NCBI RefSeq assembly: GCF_008035925.1
Contig: NZ_CP036264.1
Location: 1,833,409 to 1,897,408 of the forward strand
Source: Stieleria maiorica
Lineage (GTDB): Bacteria > Planctomycetota > Planctomycetia > Pirellulales > Pirellulaceae
Direction: 5' to 3'
DNA length: 64,000 nt
Shown here: positions 1 through 7,751 of the stretch, one piece after another
How the letters are laid out: the number at the start of each line of letters is the position of its first letter
Position numbering within the stretch: position 1 is the stretch's first letter
Made by a program: the position numbers and the translations under genes
The notes under the pieces: generated by a model
Told to the model about the DNA's origin: nothing
Databases searched by the model: none
The model's input: the letters and a program-made list of their open reading frames with translations, nothing else

Positions 1-510
1 TTCTCCGGCGTGCTGCTCGCCCTCGATCGGCAACAGTGCGACGACGACGTCTTGCTGCATCCGCTCGACTCCTTCTTGGTCGATCCAGACCAGGTGCGTC
101 GCCATGACGGCTTCATCATCGCCATCGCGATAGCGGTACCAATGGGTTTGACGGATTCTGGTTCCCGTCCCATCGCCCCAGAAATTGATGCCGTCGACTT
201 TGTGATGGGCAAACCACACCGATCGGTGATGGTCATGGTTTTGCGCACCCGGGTGCCCCATCCGCGTCAACGTTTCTCCCGACGGTCCGTTAAACGGATA
301 AAAGAATGGTCGCGGATACTGATCACCATAATGCCACCGCAACTTTTCGTGGCCATCGATCCGCAGTGACACTTCATGATCGGCCAACGGCACGATCTCG
401 CACCGAGGCGGTTGATACTGCTGAGCGAGTCCGGCAGACGCAAAGCAGAAAAGCGTCAGGAGGGCCGGCAGCCAATGACGGAAGACGATTGTCATCGAGT
501 TGTGGATCAT
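1..510 (-). CDS. PmoA-family secreted protein (DUF6807), 5' part only
   Basis: The first 170 codons of a gene that runs off the left edge of the window. The product starts MIHNSMTIVFRHW, followed by a hydrophobic stretch and a cleavage-like site after FASAGLAQ, so it is predicted to be exported. Downstream the translation holds PFFYPFNGPSGE, TRMGHPGAQNHDHHRSVWFAHHKVDG and INFWGDGTG-type segments; the HDHHRS block is characteristic of the planctomycete PmoA-like/DUF6807 family. Family members are often annotated from a distant similarity to a methane monooxygenase subunit, but their role is unknown and methane oxidation should not be inferred. The ATG at 510 is preceded by GGGA; an in-frame ATG at 495 is an alternative start. 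Confidence 0.85.
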   Translation of the reverse strand, partial: MIHNSMTIVFRHWLPALLTLFCFASAGLAQQYQPPRCEIVPLADHEVSLRIDGHEKLRWHYGDQYPRPFFYPFNGPSGETLTRMGHPGAQNHDHHRSVWFAHHKVDGINFWGDGTGTRIRQTHWYRYRDGDDEAVMATHLVWIDQEGVERMQQDVVVALLPIEGEQHAGE

Positions 511-731
511 GGTGAGTTCCCTTTCTTCATTGATTGTTGCCGCGTCGGTGATCGTTTCCCCATCTGTCGGCGAGCCACATCGAGTCGCAGACGACACGAT
601 GCTCCAACGCGCGCGGCGGGGTTTGGCGGCTGCCCGTGAGAGCCGCGAAGCCGCACATCATAGCGTTTGACCAACCGTGTCGCAGACTCGGTGGATGCTC
701 GACGGATCATCCAACCAGGGAGGAATGTGCG

Positions 732-953
732 ATGCAGTCGTTTCGAATCGGCAAGGGGATTCAGGTGGAAGTCTGCAAGGCCAGCAACCGTGCCGAATGG
801 ACCCCGTACACGACGACCAAGACGAATACGTTTGACGAGCCGGTCAGCCGGACGCGATCGACCGTCGTCTTCCGCAGCGGCCGCTGGTTGCTGCGGGTCA
901 AACCGCACCACGTCGAAATGTTCAATGGGCTGCGGTGGCTGCGACTGAAGTGA
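732..953 (+). CDS. small basic protein of unknown function (73 aa)
   Basis: A short ORF starting MQSFRIGKGIQVEV. It has one of the best Shine-Dalgarno sequences of the window (AGGGAGGA about 7 nt before the ATG), which decides this start over the longer open frame beginning at 636. The product is compact and beta-rich by eye, with many Arg and Lys, a TPYTTTKTNTF segment and the C terminus GLRWLRLK. It has no signal peptide or membrane segment. It stands alone between the PmoA-family gene and the minus-strand dihydroorotate dehydrogenase gene. I do not recognise the family. Confidence 0.6.
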   Translation: MQSFRIGKGIQVEVCKASNRAEWTPYTTTKTNTFDEPVSRTRSTVVFRSGRWLLRVKPHHVEMFNGLRWLRLK

Positions 954-1117
954 CCGGATACCGATCGCGAAATTCCTGGCAACGTTGTCGTGCGGTTTTT
1001 CAAAGTAACCCTCCCCGGGGAACCGTGAAACGAGTCTGCCAACATTGTGTTGATCGCAAGGGGATTGGTCAGCAATAAACTTAAGGCGGTGCGTGACGGA
1101 TGGCATGCTCAACATGC

Positions 1118-2224
1118 CTACATTGTCCCTACATCGGCACCGACGATGTCCTGCAAATGCGAGATGCCATCCCGCTTCAAGATTGTTAACAATCCGCGAT
1201 TGATCCGCCGGACCACACCGGGGCCTTGGTAGATCAAGGCCGTCAACAATTGGACCAGCGACGCGCCCGAGCGGAGTTTCCGGTACGCGTCCTCGGCGCT
1301 GCGGACTCCACCGGCCGCGATGATTCGATAGCGTTGTCGATCCATGCGTCGGTAGAGGTTTGCGATCCTCCGGTCCATCCAATCGGCCGTCGGCGGTCCC
1401 GAAATCGCGCCGGGCCATTCTTTCCAAACCTCACGTGGTGTCGACAGTCCGGTCCTGCGACTCGGTGACAGGTTGAACATGAATCCCTGCACCGATTCGA
1501 ACGGATCAACGGTTTGCAACATCCGATCGATCGCGGCGTCGTTCCAGTCGGGAGATAGCTTCAAGAAGCACGGCACGTCGATCGGAATCGACGCCAATCG
1601 GTCGAGCAGTTCTCGCAGATGCCCCGGCTGGTCAAAGAACGCTCGTCCATCCTGTGTGTTCGGACAACTTAAGTTCAGCATGAAGTACGACGCGTGCCGC
1701 TGCAGCGTCCGCGCCGAAGTCACGTAGTCGTCCAACACCTCGTCGGCGCTGTCGGCTTCTGCACCGATGCCATGATTGGTGTTGACCAGATTGATCCCCA
1801 GCGGCACGGTGATCGGCTGTCGTGCCAGGTGATTCGCAACCTCGGCGGCACCGTCGTTGGGCAATCCGTAGTGTACGCAAATCGCTTCGTCCGCTGGCAG
1901 GCGCCAAAGCCGCGGGGCCGGGTTTCCCGCCGACGGTGACGCGGAAACCGAGCCGATTTCGACGTGTCCGAACCCCAGTGACGCCAGCGCGCCGATCGCA
2001 CGCCCGGATTTGTCATAGCCGGCGGCCAATCCCAGCGGGTTTTCGAATCGGATTCCGGCGACCTCGATGTTCAGTCTGGGATCGGGCACACGGTGCAAAC
2101 GCGACGACAGGCGGATCAATCCGGGAACACGCGTTCCCCGGTCTGCCCAGGTGATCGATTGGTCGTGCGCCCATTCCGGGTCAAAACGGAACAACAAAGG
2201 GCGTACAATACGTTCGTAGATCAT
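1118..2224 (-). CDS. pyrD: dihydroorotate dehydrogenase, class 2-like (variant catalytic Cys)
   Basis: Predicted FMN enzyme of de novo pyrimidine synthesis oxidising dihydroorotate to orotate. At 368 aa from the ATG at 2224 (MIYERIVRPLLFRFDPEWAHD) it has the length and N-terminal extension of the quinone-linked class 2 family. Visible class 2 hallmarks are ENPLGLAAGYDKSG near residue 60, GINLVNTNH (like the family GIN-GKN segment), and the C-terminal GGVRSAEDAYRKLRSGASLVQLLTALIYQGP phosphate-binding region. The active-site motif reads NLSCPNT with Cys at residue 187; class 2 enzymes normally have Ser here (N-S-S-P-N-T), while Cys is the class 1 residue. The following segment QDGRAFF also departs from the usual PGLR. 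The longer open frame to 2263 overlaps a palindromic repeat and is unlikely to be translated. Confidence 0.88.
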   Translation of the reverse strand: MIYERIVRPLLFRFDPEWAHDQSITWADRGTRVPGLIRLSSRLHRVPDPRLNIEVAGIRFENPLGLAAGYDKSGRAIGALASLGFGHVEIGSVSASPSAGNPAPRLWRLPADEAICVHYGLPNDGAAEVANHLARQPITVPLGINLVNTNHGIGAEADSADEVLDDYVTSARTLQRHASYFMLNLSCPNTQDGRAFFDQPGHLRELLDRLASIPIDVPCFLKLSPDWNDAAIDRMLQTVDPFESVQGFMFNLSPSRRTGLSTPREVWKEWPGAISGPPTADWMDRRIANLYRRMDRQRYRIIAAGGVRSAEDAYRKLRSGASLVQLLTALIYQGPGVVRRINRGLLTILKRDGISHLQDIVGADVGTM

Positions 2225-2233
2225 AGAATCTGG

Positions 2234-2252
2234 GACAGGCTTCCAGCCTGTC
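2234..2252. repeat. short palindrome of a dispersed 'GACAGGCT' repeat family
   Basis: Perfect 8-bp inverted repeat GACAGGCT/AGCCTGTC with a 3-nt loop, just upstream of the pyrD-like gene. A wider imperfect inversion spans about 2225-2293 (TAGAAT at the left, ATTCTA at the right). Related sequences occur near 50207-50226 and 60848-60866, so this is a dispersed repeat and not a gene-specific operator. Confidence 0.6.
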
Positions 2253-2325
2253 GTTGTCACCAAGATGGGATCGGCTTGCAGTCTGTCATTCTATCCGCCC
2301 CGACCGTCCTCCACTGTCACCCGCA

Positions 2326-3357
2326 ATGATTCACACCCGATTGCACAGCACTGCCTGCCTGTGCGGGCTGTTCCTGTTTGCCCTGTGCGTTGCATCTCCG
2401 ATCCAAGCGGAAACCGCAACGCCGCAGACGGTCGACTTCGGTATCTATCAAGATTGCCCGTTGTTGGAAAATGATTCGACGCGGGTTGTGTTTTGTCCTC
2501 AAGTCGGAGGTCGCGTGTTGGAGTATTCGCTGCGTGGCCAAAACGCACTGTTCGTTTCTCGGTATGAGTTGACCGGCGAGGAATCCGAAATCGGCGGCAC
2601 TGCTCCGTCGGCCGGTCGGTTCGACATCGGTCCGGAGAAGATTGCCGCGAAACGGACCGAGTCATTTTTTGGCGAGTGGACGACGGAACGAACGGGACCG
2701 TTGTCGCTGGTGATGGTCAGCAAGCCGGGCAAGCAGACGGGGGTCACGCTAAAGCGTGAATTCACCCTCGCCCCAGATTCTTCGCGTCTGGTTTGCGTCC
2801 AGACCATCGTCAATGTTTCCGATCGAACGGTCCAGCACTGTCACTGGAGTCGCACGTTCGCAAACCAAGCGGGCATCGTGTTGATCCCCCTGGAAGGCTT
2901 TCCTCGTTTTCCCAATCGATATGTCCGCTATGACGGCGGCGGACTTCGCATGGCGCCCCAGGATGACAACATTCGGATCCGTGACGGCTTTTTGGAGATC
3001 ATCGGACCACCGTCGTCACCGAAGCTGGGGATGGACAGCTATGCCGGTTGGCTGGCACATCAACAACCGAGCGGATTATTGTTTATCAAACAGTTTCCGA
3101 CCTACCCCGACCGCAACTACTGTGAACTGGCCGGACTGACAATTTCAACGTGGACCCCCGCCACCGGCCACACGGTTGAACTGGAACCGATCGGACCGAC
3201 CGAAACGCTGCGGCCGGGTGAGTCGGCATCGTTCACCGAAATCTGGTCGTTGCACGAGAACGCGTCTCCCGAATCGGGGGGGGCACTGGATCTTGCACGA
3301 ATCCGGGCGATTCACGACGCGCTGCCGGAAACCCCAGCGGTCGGCCCGCAATCCTAA
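2326..3357 (+). CDS. secreted DUF4380-like protein
   Basis: A 343-aa product from the ATG at 2326 (MIHTRLHSTACLCGLFLFAL), with a signal peptide ending around the IQAETA segment. The mature part has TRVVFCPQVGGRVLEYSLRG near its start, a pattern of the DUF4380 family and related aldose-epimerase-like beta-sandwich proteins, and later strands such as VTLKREFTLAPDSSRLV and GHTVELEPIGPTETLRPGESASF. This suggests a carbohydrate-binding or sugar-modifying fold, but no catalytic residue can be assigned. It is divergent from the pyrD-like gene. The longer open frame from 2254 runs through the repeat and has no signal peptide at its start. Confidence 0.75.
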   Translation: MIHTRLHSTACLCGLFLFALCVASPIQAETATPQTVDFGIYQDCPLLENDSTRVVFCPQVGGRVLEYSLRGQNALFVSRYELTGEESEIGGTAPSAGRFDIGPEKIAAKRTESFFGEWTTERTGPLSLVMVSKPGKQTGVTLKREFTLAPDSSRLVCVQTIVNVSDRTVQHCHWSRTFANQAGIVLIPLEGFPRFPNRYVRYDGGGLRMAPQDDNIRIRDGFLEIIGPPSSPKLGMDSYAGWLAHQQPSGLLFIKQFPTYPDRNYCELAGLTISTWTPATGHTVELEPIGPTETLRPGESASFTEIWSLHENASPESGGALDLARIRAIHDALPETPAVGPQS

Positions 3358-3362
3358 ACAAC

Positions 3363-4559
3363 TCACCAACTCACCCCCGAGTTCTCATCGGAACCTTCCA
3401 GCAGAGATTCATCGGGCGCACGAATATCGCTGTTGGGTAACCCGTCGGGATACTCCTGTTTGATCTTAGTGATGGCGGCGGTTGCTACGGCCAAGTGCTG
3501 CTGCTTGGTTTCGTCGTAGAACGATTTGGCCGTTCCGGGCAGCTTCGGCTGTCCGTGCAGCGGTTTGTCGCTGACGCATAGCAACGTGGCGTTGGGGATT
3601 CGATAGCGGAATCCGTTTGCCGCGACGGTTGCCGATTCCATGTCGACGGCGATGCTGCGGCTGACCCGCAAGTGATCCAATGCCGTTCGCAAAGAAAGCT
3701 CCCAATTGCGATCAGCCGTCGTGTACACCGCGCCGATCCGGTACGGCAACTCGGCCGCGTCGAGCGCGTTGGCCAGCGCGCGATTCAGCAAAAAGCTTGG
3801 CGTGATCGGGACCGCCGGGGGTAAAGCTTCGTCCAGCAAATGGTCGGCGCGCATGTACCCCGATGCCAACACAAAGTCCCCGATCTCCTGGTGGTTTCGA
3901 ACGCCGGCGCAATGCCCCACCATCAACATCGCGTCGGGACGGAGCACGGCCAGGTGATCGGTCAAGTTCTTGGCGTTGGAGGGGCCGACCCCGATGTTGA
4001 CGATGCTGATGCCGCGGTTGTCTTCTTCGCGATGATGCAGCGTCGGCATTTGCACGTCGTCACGGTTGGATCGCTCGGCATCGGGGAACTGCCGGATGAA
4101 GGCCGCGATGTGCATGTTGTAATTGGTCAACAGCACGTAACGCTGGAAATCTTCCGCGTTTGTCCCCGTGTAGTGTTCCAACCGCTTGATCGAAAGCTCG
4201 CTGCGTTCGGGGCCGAACAGGAACACTTTCTTACGAGTCAAATCGAAATCGGTTTCATCGATCATCTCCAACAACTGCGGAGAATTCAGGTCCACCCGCG
4301 GACGTGAACGCGTGATCGTGATTTCGGCCCCGCGTCGAGCCAATTTCAACAGTTCACGGCGCAAGTACCATCGATAAGCACGGGGGCGAGCGATCTTGCC
4401 GGACAATTCCGGGTTGTGCTTGGACCAGTGCCGGTACACCGTTAATTTGGAATAGAATCCGTCGGCGTAAATCTCCTCCATCCGCTCGCACGCGGCCGAG
4501 ATTTGCTCACACAGTCCCTGTTCGGAAGCATTCGGATCGATTTGAAAGATTTCGTGCAT
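3363..4559 (-). CDS. amn: AMP nucleosidase
   Basis: Predicted cytosolic enzyme hydrolysing AMP to adenine and ribose 5-phosphate. The 398-aa product has the family-specific N-terminal domain (YSKLTVYRHWSKHNPELSG, residues about 35-60, and RPRAYRWYLRREL) and a C-terminal nucleoside-phosphorylase-like domain with ISIVNIGVGPSNAKN, LRPDAMLMVGHCAGVR and the ribose-contacting region SIAVDMESATVAANGFRYR. It is shorter than the E. coli enzyme (484 aa), mainly at the ends. The stop lies 6 nt from the stop of the convergent DUF4380-like gene, so no separate terminator fits between them. Confidence 0.93.
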   Translation of the reverse strand: MHEIFQIDPNASEQGLCEQISAACERMEEIYADGFYSKLTVYRHWSKHNPELSGKIARPRAYRWYLRRELLKLARRGAEITITRSRPRVDLNSPQLLEMIDETDFDLTRKKVFLFGPERSELSIKRLEHYTGTNAEDFQRYVLLTNYNMHIAAFIRQFPDAERSNRDDVQMPTLHHREEDNRGISIVNIGVGPSNAKNLTDHLAVLRPDAMLMVGHCAGVRNHQEIGDFVLASGYMRADHLLDEALPPAVPITPSFLLNRALANALDAAELPYRIGAVYTTADRNWELSLRTALDHLRVSRSIAVDMESATVAANGFRYRIPNATLLCVSDKPLHGQPKLPGTAKSFYDETKQQHLAVATAAITKIKQEYPDGLPNSDIRAPDESLLEGSDENSGVSW

Positions 4560-4613
4560 GGCGACAATTGTGATCGATCACCGATCGCCCGGCTAGCTGT
4601 CTCGCCTTTCTTC

Positions 4614-4680
4614 GACGTCGCGACGCTCGGTGCGAGCGTGGGAAACGCCGGAGATCTACCTTTGGCGGAGTTCGTCTCAC
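4614..4680 (+). repeat. copy of a GC-rich repeat upstream of the amidohydrolase gene
   Basis: About 65 bp beginning GACGTCGCGACGCTCGG. The same sequence with a few substitutions recurs at 5778-5840 in the same orientation, so the amidohydrolase gene at 4826-5773 is bracketed by direct repeats about 1.16 kb apart. The unit belongs to the same general family as the hairpin at 5830-5892. The rest of 4560-4825 shows no gene. Confidence 0.65.
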
Positions 4681-4825
4681 GGATGGCAAGGCGTACCCAC
4701 GGATGAGGAGCAGCCCGGGATCTGTGGGAATGATGGGTGCCGGACGCTGCCCACATGAGCGGGCGAACGTGAGTACATTAAGAGGCGTGTGTGAACGACA
4801 CCTCCCATTGAGACAAAGCATCCCC

Positions 4826-5773
4826 ATGAAAGTTTCACCGCGCGCCGCCGCGTTTGTTTTCCTGGCTTTGACGAGCGTCACCGCTTCGGCCCAGCAGCCT
4901 TGGATCATCGACCCGCACACGCACTTCAAGGGTCACGAGCAGATCGCGTTGGAGAGCCGGACGGTCAAGCGTGAGCCGAAGAATACGCTGGGCCAGGTCG
5001 TCGTCCCCGAAGACTATCGCGAACTCGCCGATCGGTTGGGCATTCAATCAACGTTGGTCGTTGAGGCCGTTGATCAGGACCAGCATCAATTCAATGACTG
5101 GTTACTCGACCAAGCCAAGTCGGACCTGGTTTGCGGTTACGTCGCACGGGGTGATTTGTCTGCCGCCGATTTCACCACGCATCATCAACGCTACAAGAAA
5201 TCAGGCTATTTAAACGGCTACCGTTTTCGGTTCGACGAACTCGCCGGCTACCTCAACAATGAAACGGCTCGCAAGAATCTCGCAACACTCGAAAAGGAGG
5301 GCATGGTCGTCGACTTGCTGATCGCCTCCGCCCACGCGGACGACGTTGTCGAATTGGCCCAAGCTTTTCCGCGACTGAAGATCGTAATCAACCACTGCTT
5401 TCGCGCACAAATGGTCGATGGCGTCGTCAGCGACCAGTGGAAACAGGCCGTCGCCCGATGTGCCGAGTTTGAAAACGTTTACATGAAAATCTCCAGCATC
5501 GTCAACTTTGCCGGCACCAAACCCTTTGTCGAACAAGCCCCGTCGGACCTGCAGACGTACCTTCCGGTGCTGGAACCCTGTTTTGCGGCGTTTGGCGAAG
5601 ACCGCGTGATCTTTGCGACCAATTGGGGCGTCAGCACCCACTTCGGCAGCGTCGATGACGTGGTGAGAATCGTCAAGGAGTTTTTAATGACCAAAGGCGA
5701 CGCGGCGGTCAAGAAAGGCATGCGTGACAATGCGATCCGCGTTTATGGGATCAACACGCAATACTTGCGGTGA
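4826..5773 (+). CDS. secreted amidohydrolase-2 family protein
   Basis: A 315-aa product from the ATG at 4826 with a signal peptide (MKVSPRAAAFVFLALTSVTA, cleavage near SAQQ). The mature protein begins at once with WIIDPHTHFKGH, the D-x-H-x-H metal-binding motif of amidohydrolase_2 TIM barrels. It continues with LKIVINHCFR (metal-ligand His region) and ends with DRVIFATNWG, where many relatives have Asp in place of this Asn; the Asn variant is also seen in the family, so loss of activity cannot be concluded. The substrate is unknown; lactones and decarboxylation substrates are typical. The gene is flanked by direct repeats. The longer open frame from 4703 has no supporting RBS or signal peptide. 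Confidence 0.8.
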   Translation: MKVSPRAAAFVFLALTSVTASAQQPWIIDPHTHFKGHEQIALESRTVKREPKNTLGQVVVPEDYRELADRLGIQSTLVVEAVDQDQHQFNDWLLDQAKSDLVCGYVARGDLSAADFTTHHQRYKKSGYLNGYRFRFDELAGYLNNETARKNLATLEKEGMVVDLLIASAHADDVVELAQAFPRLKIVINHCFRAQMVDGVVSDQWKQAVARCAEFENVYMKISSIVNFAGTKPFVEQAPSDLQTYLPVLEPCFAAFGEDRVIFATNWGVSTHFGSVDDVVRIVKEFLMTKGDAAVKKGMRDNAIRVYGINTQYLR

Positions 5774-5777
5774 CCAT

Positions 5778-5892
5778 GACGTCGCGATGCTCGGTGCGAG
5801 CGTGGAAACTCCCGGGGGATCCGCTTCGGCGTAGCTACGCTCGCCAGAGCGTGGAAAAGCTGGGGATCCACCTTCTGGCGAAGGTAGCTACG
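5778..5892. repeat. composite repeat with long hairpin (CGTAGCTAC family)
   Basis: The left part (5778-5829) repeats the unit at 4614-4680. The right part is an imperfect hairpin with 26-bp arms at 5830-5855 and 5867-5892, starting CGTAGCTAC and ending GTAGCTACG, with an 11-nt loop. Near-identical copies occur at 56002-56065 (complete) and 47035-47060 (one arm). The rest of 5774-6037 shows no gene. Confidence 0.85.
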
Positions 5893-6037
5893 GACCGGTG
5901 ATTCACGATGTTTGTTGTGCAAGGTGGCATTGCCCGGCCCGGCGCGAAACACAAGCGAGTGGATCCGCCTTGCCCCTTGCTTACGCTGCGGGCTAGTAGA
6001 TCAACCGATCCGATACAGCCAGATCCCGACGACAGCA

Positions 6038-7444
6038 TCACTCGGTCGCTGGCAACGTCCACCACCAGTACTTCAAGTACTGCTCATGCTCGGAGAGCGA
6101 CGACACGTCGATCGGCTCTGGCGGCGTGACATCGGTCGGCAGTTGCGGATCGAAGCCCCAGACTTCGGCGCGACCGTCGACCACACGGTATCCGAACGGG
6201 TTGCCGCCGACGGGATCGATGGGGCCGAAGTCGATGCCCAAGTCCGCGGAGGTCAACACGTCCAGATCGTCGGGCCAGTCGCCGTTGCGTTTTTCGTACA
6301 GCCGCAGGCCGACGCCGATTTTTGCGATTCGGTTCTCCATCGCGGACCGTGCGAAAGCTTTGCCGACGGCGCCCAGCGCCGGGACGGTCAGACTGGTCAA
6401 CACGGTCTCCAATCGCCTGAGCCAGCCGGCCTGGGCGATCTGTTGGCTGAACTGCGAATCGAGTGCCGTCGTCTGCGCAAAGAACTCGGACAGATCCTCC
6501 GTGTCGATCGATTCCGCCTGGGCCATCACGTCGAGGGATGCGAGTGCGTCGATGGGCCGTTGGCTGAACCCGCCAGACGGTACCGATAGGTTATCGCCGA
6601 AACGTTGCAGATCGTCGAACACCGGCTGCGACATCGCCCGTTCGCCCACGATCGCCAGCCGGTATCGTGATCCGAATTCGTCCAAGGCACGCAACTGCTC
6701 GAAGATTGGTTTCAATTGTTCTTCGTCGAAAAGATCCAGCTCGATGGCAAGCTTCAATTGCTTTAGCGCCATCCCATGGACGGCGACCACGACCAATTGC
6801 GCGATGATCAGCGGTTCTTTCTCAAGCGTCCGGGCGACACCAAGACCGGCCAGGACACTCTCAAACGCCTGTTGTCGATCGTCGCGTCGGAGTGCATCTT
6901 CGAACTCTAGCTGCAGTAATTGGGCCACGCTGCGTGTCGATTGGACGTAGGGCAGGAGCGTATTGAAGGATTCCATTTCGACCCGCGTCCAGATCGGCCC
7001 CGTCCCCTCGGTGATTTCATGAATCTCGGCGCGCAGGGCGGACCATTGGTCGAGAAACTGGCGCACTTCGTCGTTGTACCGGTAGGGTGTGCCGTACACG
7101 TAATCGGCGTCATCTTCGGTCATACCGACCACCGGGACGCCGCGGCATGATTCGTGGAACACCTGCGAATCGATTTCGTCCAGCACCCGCATCCAGCGTT
7201 CGGATTTCTCGTGTCCCATCATGCGCGCGCGAAACGCCTCCATCGAAACATCGTCGATCGGCAAGCCCCGCGAGAGAATCTCCTCGCGGCGCTCGGCGAC
7301 CTCGGCGGTCGCGTTGGAACGCCGCGCAAACCACCACGTCAGCGGACCGCCACACAGCAAGACCGCCAGCGAAAGAAGCACGATCAGCACAACAATGATG
7401 CGTTTGTTGGTCGAAGATGAATCGGTAGATCCGGCAGACGCCAT
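6038..7444 (-). CDS. membrane-anchored protein of unknown function
   Basis: A 468-aa product with one transmembrane segment near the N terminus (IIVVLIVLLSLAVLLCGGPL, about residues 15-35) and a long, mostly helical extracytoplasmic part. The last 120 residues contain RIAKIGVGLRLYEKRNGDWPDDLDVL and GNPFGYRVVDGRAEVWGF, a pattern seen at the C terminus of many planctomycete membrane-anchored proteins, resembling the globular end of pilin-like proteins. I chose the ATG at 7444 (MASAGSTDSSSTNKR), preceded by AAAAGG, over the TTG at 7468. It stands alone, facing the amidohydrolase gene across the repeat at 5778-5892. Confidence 0.7.
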   Translation of the reverse strand: MASAGSTDSSSTNKRIIVVLIVLLSLAVLLCGGPLTWWFARRSNATAEVAERREEILSRGLPIDDVSMEAFRARMMGHEKSERWMRVLDEIDSQVFHESCRGVPVVGMTEDDADYVYGTPYRYNDEVRQFLDQWSALRAEIHEITEGTGPIWTRVEMESFNTLLPYVQSTRSVAQLLQLEFEDALRRDDRQQAFESVLAGLGVARTLEKEPLIIAQLVVVAVHGMALKQLKLAIELDLFDEEQLKPIFEQLRALDEFGSRYRLAIVGERAMSQPVFDDLQRFGDNLSVPSGGFSQRPIDALASLDVMAQAESIDTEDLSEFFAQTTALDSQFSQQIAQAGWLRRLETVLTSLTVPALGAVGKAFARSAMENRIAKIGVGLRLYEKRNGDWPDDLDVLTSADLGIDFGPIDPVGGNPFGYRVVDGRAEVWGFDPQLPTDVTPPEPIDVSSLSEHEQYLKYWWWTLPATE

Positions 7445-7540
7445 GGGGGCAACCTTTTTTCGCAGCAATCAACTGAAGCGTTCGAAATCCGAACGATACT
7501 AGTAGTCTACCGCAGCATCGTTTTCGAGTGGGCTGGACAG

Positions 7541-7614
7541 TCGCCGTCCTCTCCGAGGTCGGCGCGGGCAAAGCTTCGCTTTTTCGCGTGCGCCGAGTTC
7601 GGAGAACACGGCGA
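7541..7614. repeat. imperfect hairpin repeat in the 7445-7751 gap
   Basis: Two arms at 7541-7566 and 7587-7614 pair with few mismatches (TCGCCGT against ACGGCGA at the outside, TCGGCGCG against CGTGCGCCGA at the inside) around a loop with its own GCAAAGCTTCGC hairpin. There is no following T-run on either strand, so it looks like a dispersed palindromic repeat and not a standard terminator. The remaining sequence of this 307-bp gap shows no gene. Confidence 0.7.
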
Positions 7615-7751
7615 CGCTCTTCTTCTCGTTTTGGCTGGTCGCAGTGATGTGGCGGCGCGTTTCTTAAGACAATTATCGTGGATCGGATCTGAGGCGTCGA
7701 TGGAGTCGGAACGACGGCGTCAATGCTGACTTGTTGTCCGCGACGCTACGT

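Noticed and set aside
1-510. Methane oxidation gene because of the PmoA-like family name
   Set aside because: The family name comes from weak similarity; the protein is a secreted soluble type with no monooxygenase membrane subunits nearby.
507-1427. 306-aa minus-strand frame
   Set aside because: It crosses the end of the pyrD-like gene and the plus-strand small gene with good SD; composition is Arg/Pro-rich shadow type.
5830-5892. Terminator or operator of the amidohydrolase gene
   Set aside because: The same sequence occurs at 56002 within a coding region and partly at 47035, so it is a dispersed element.
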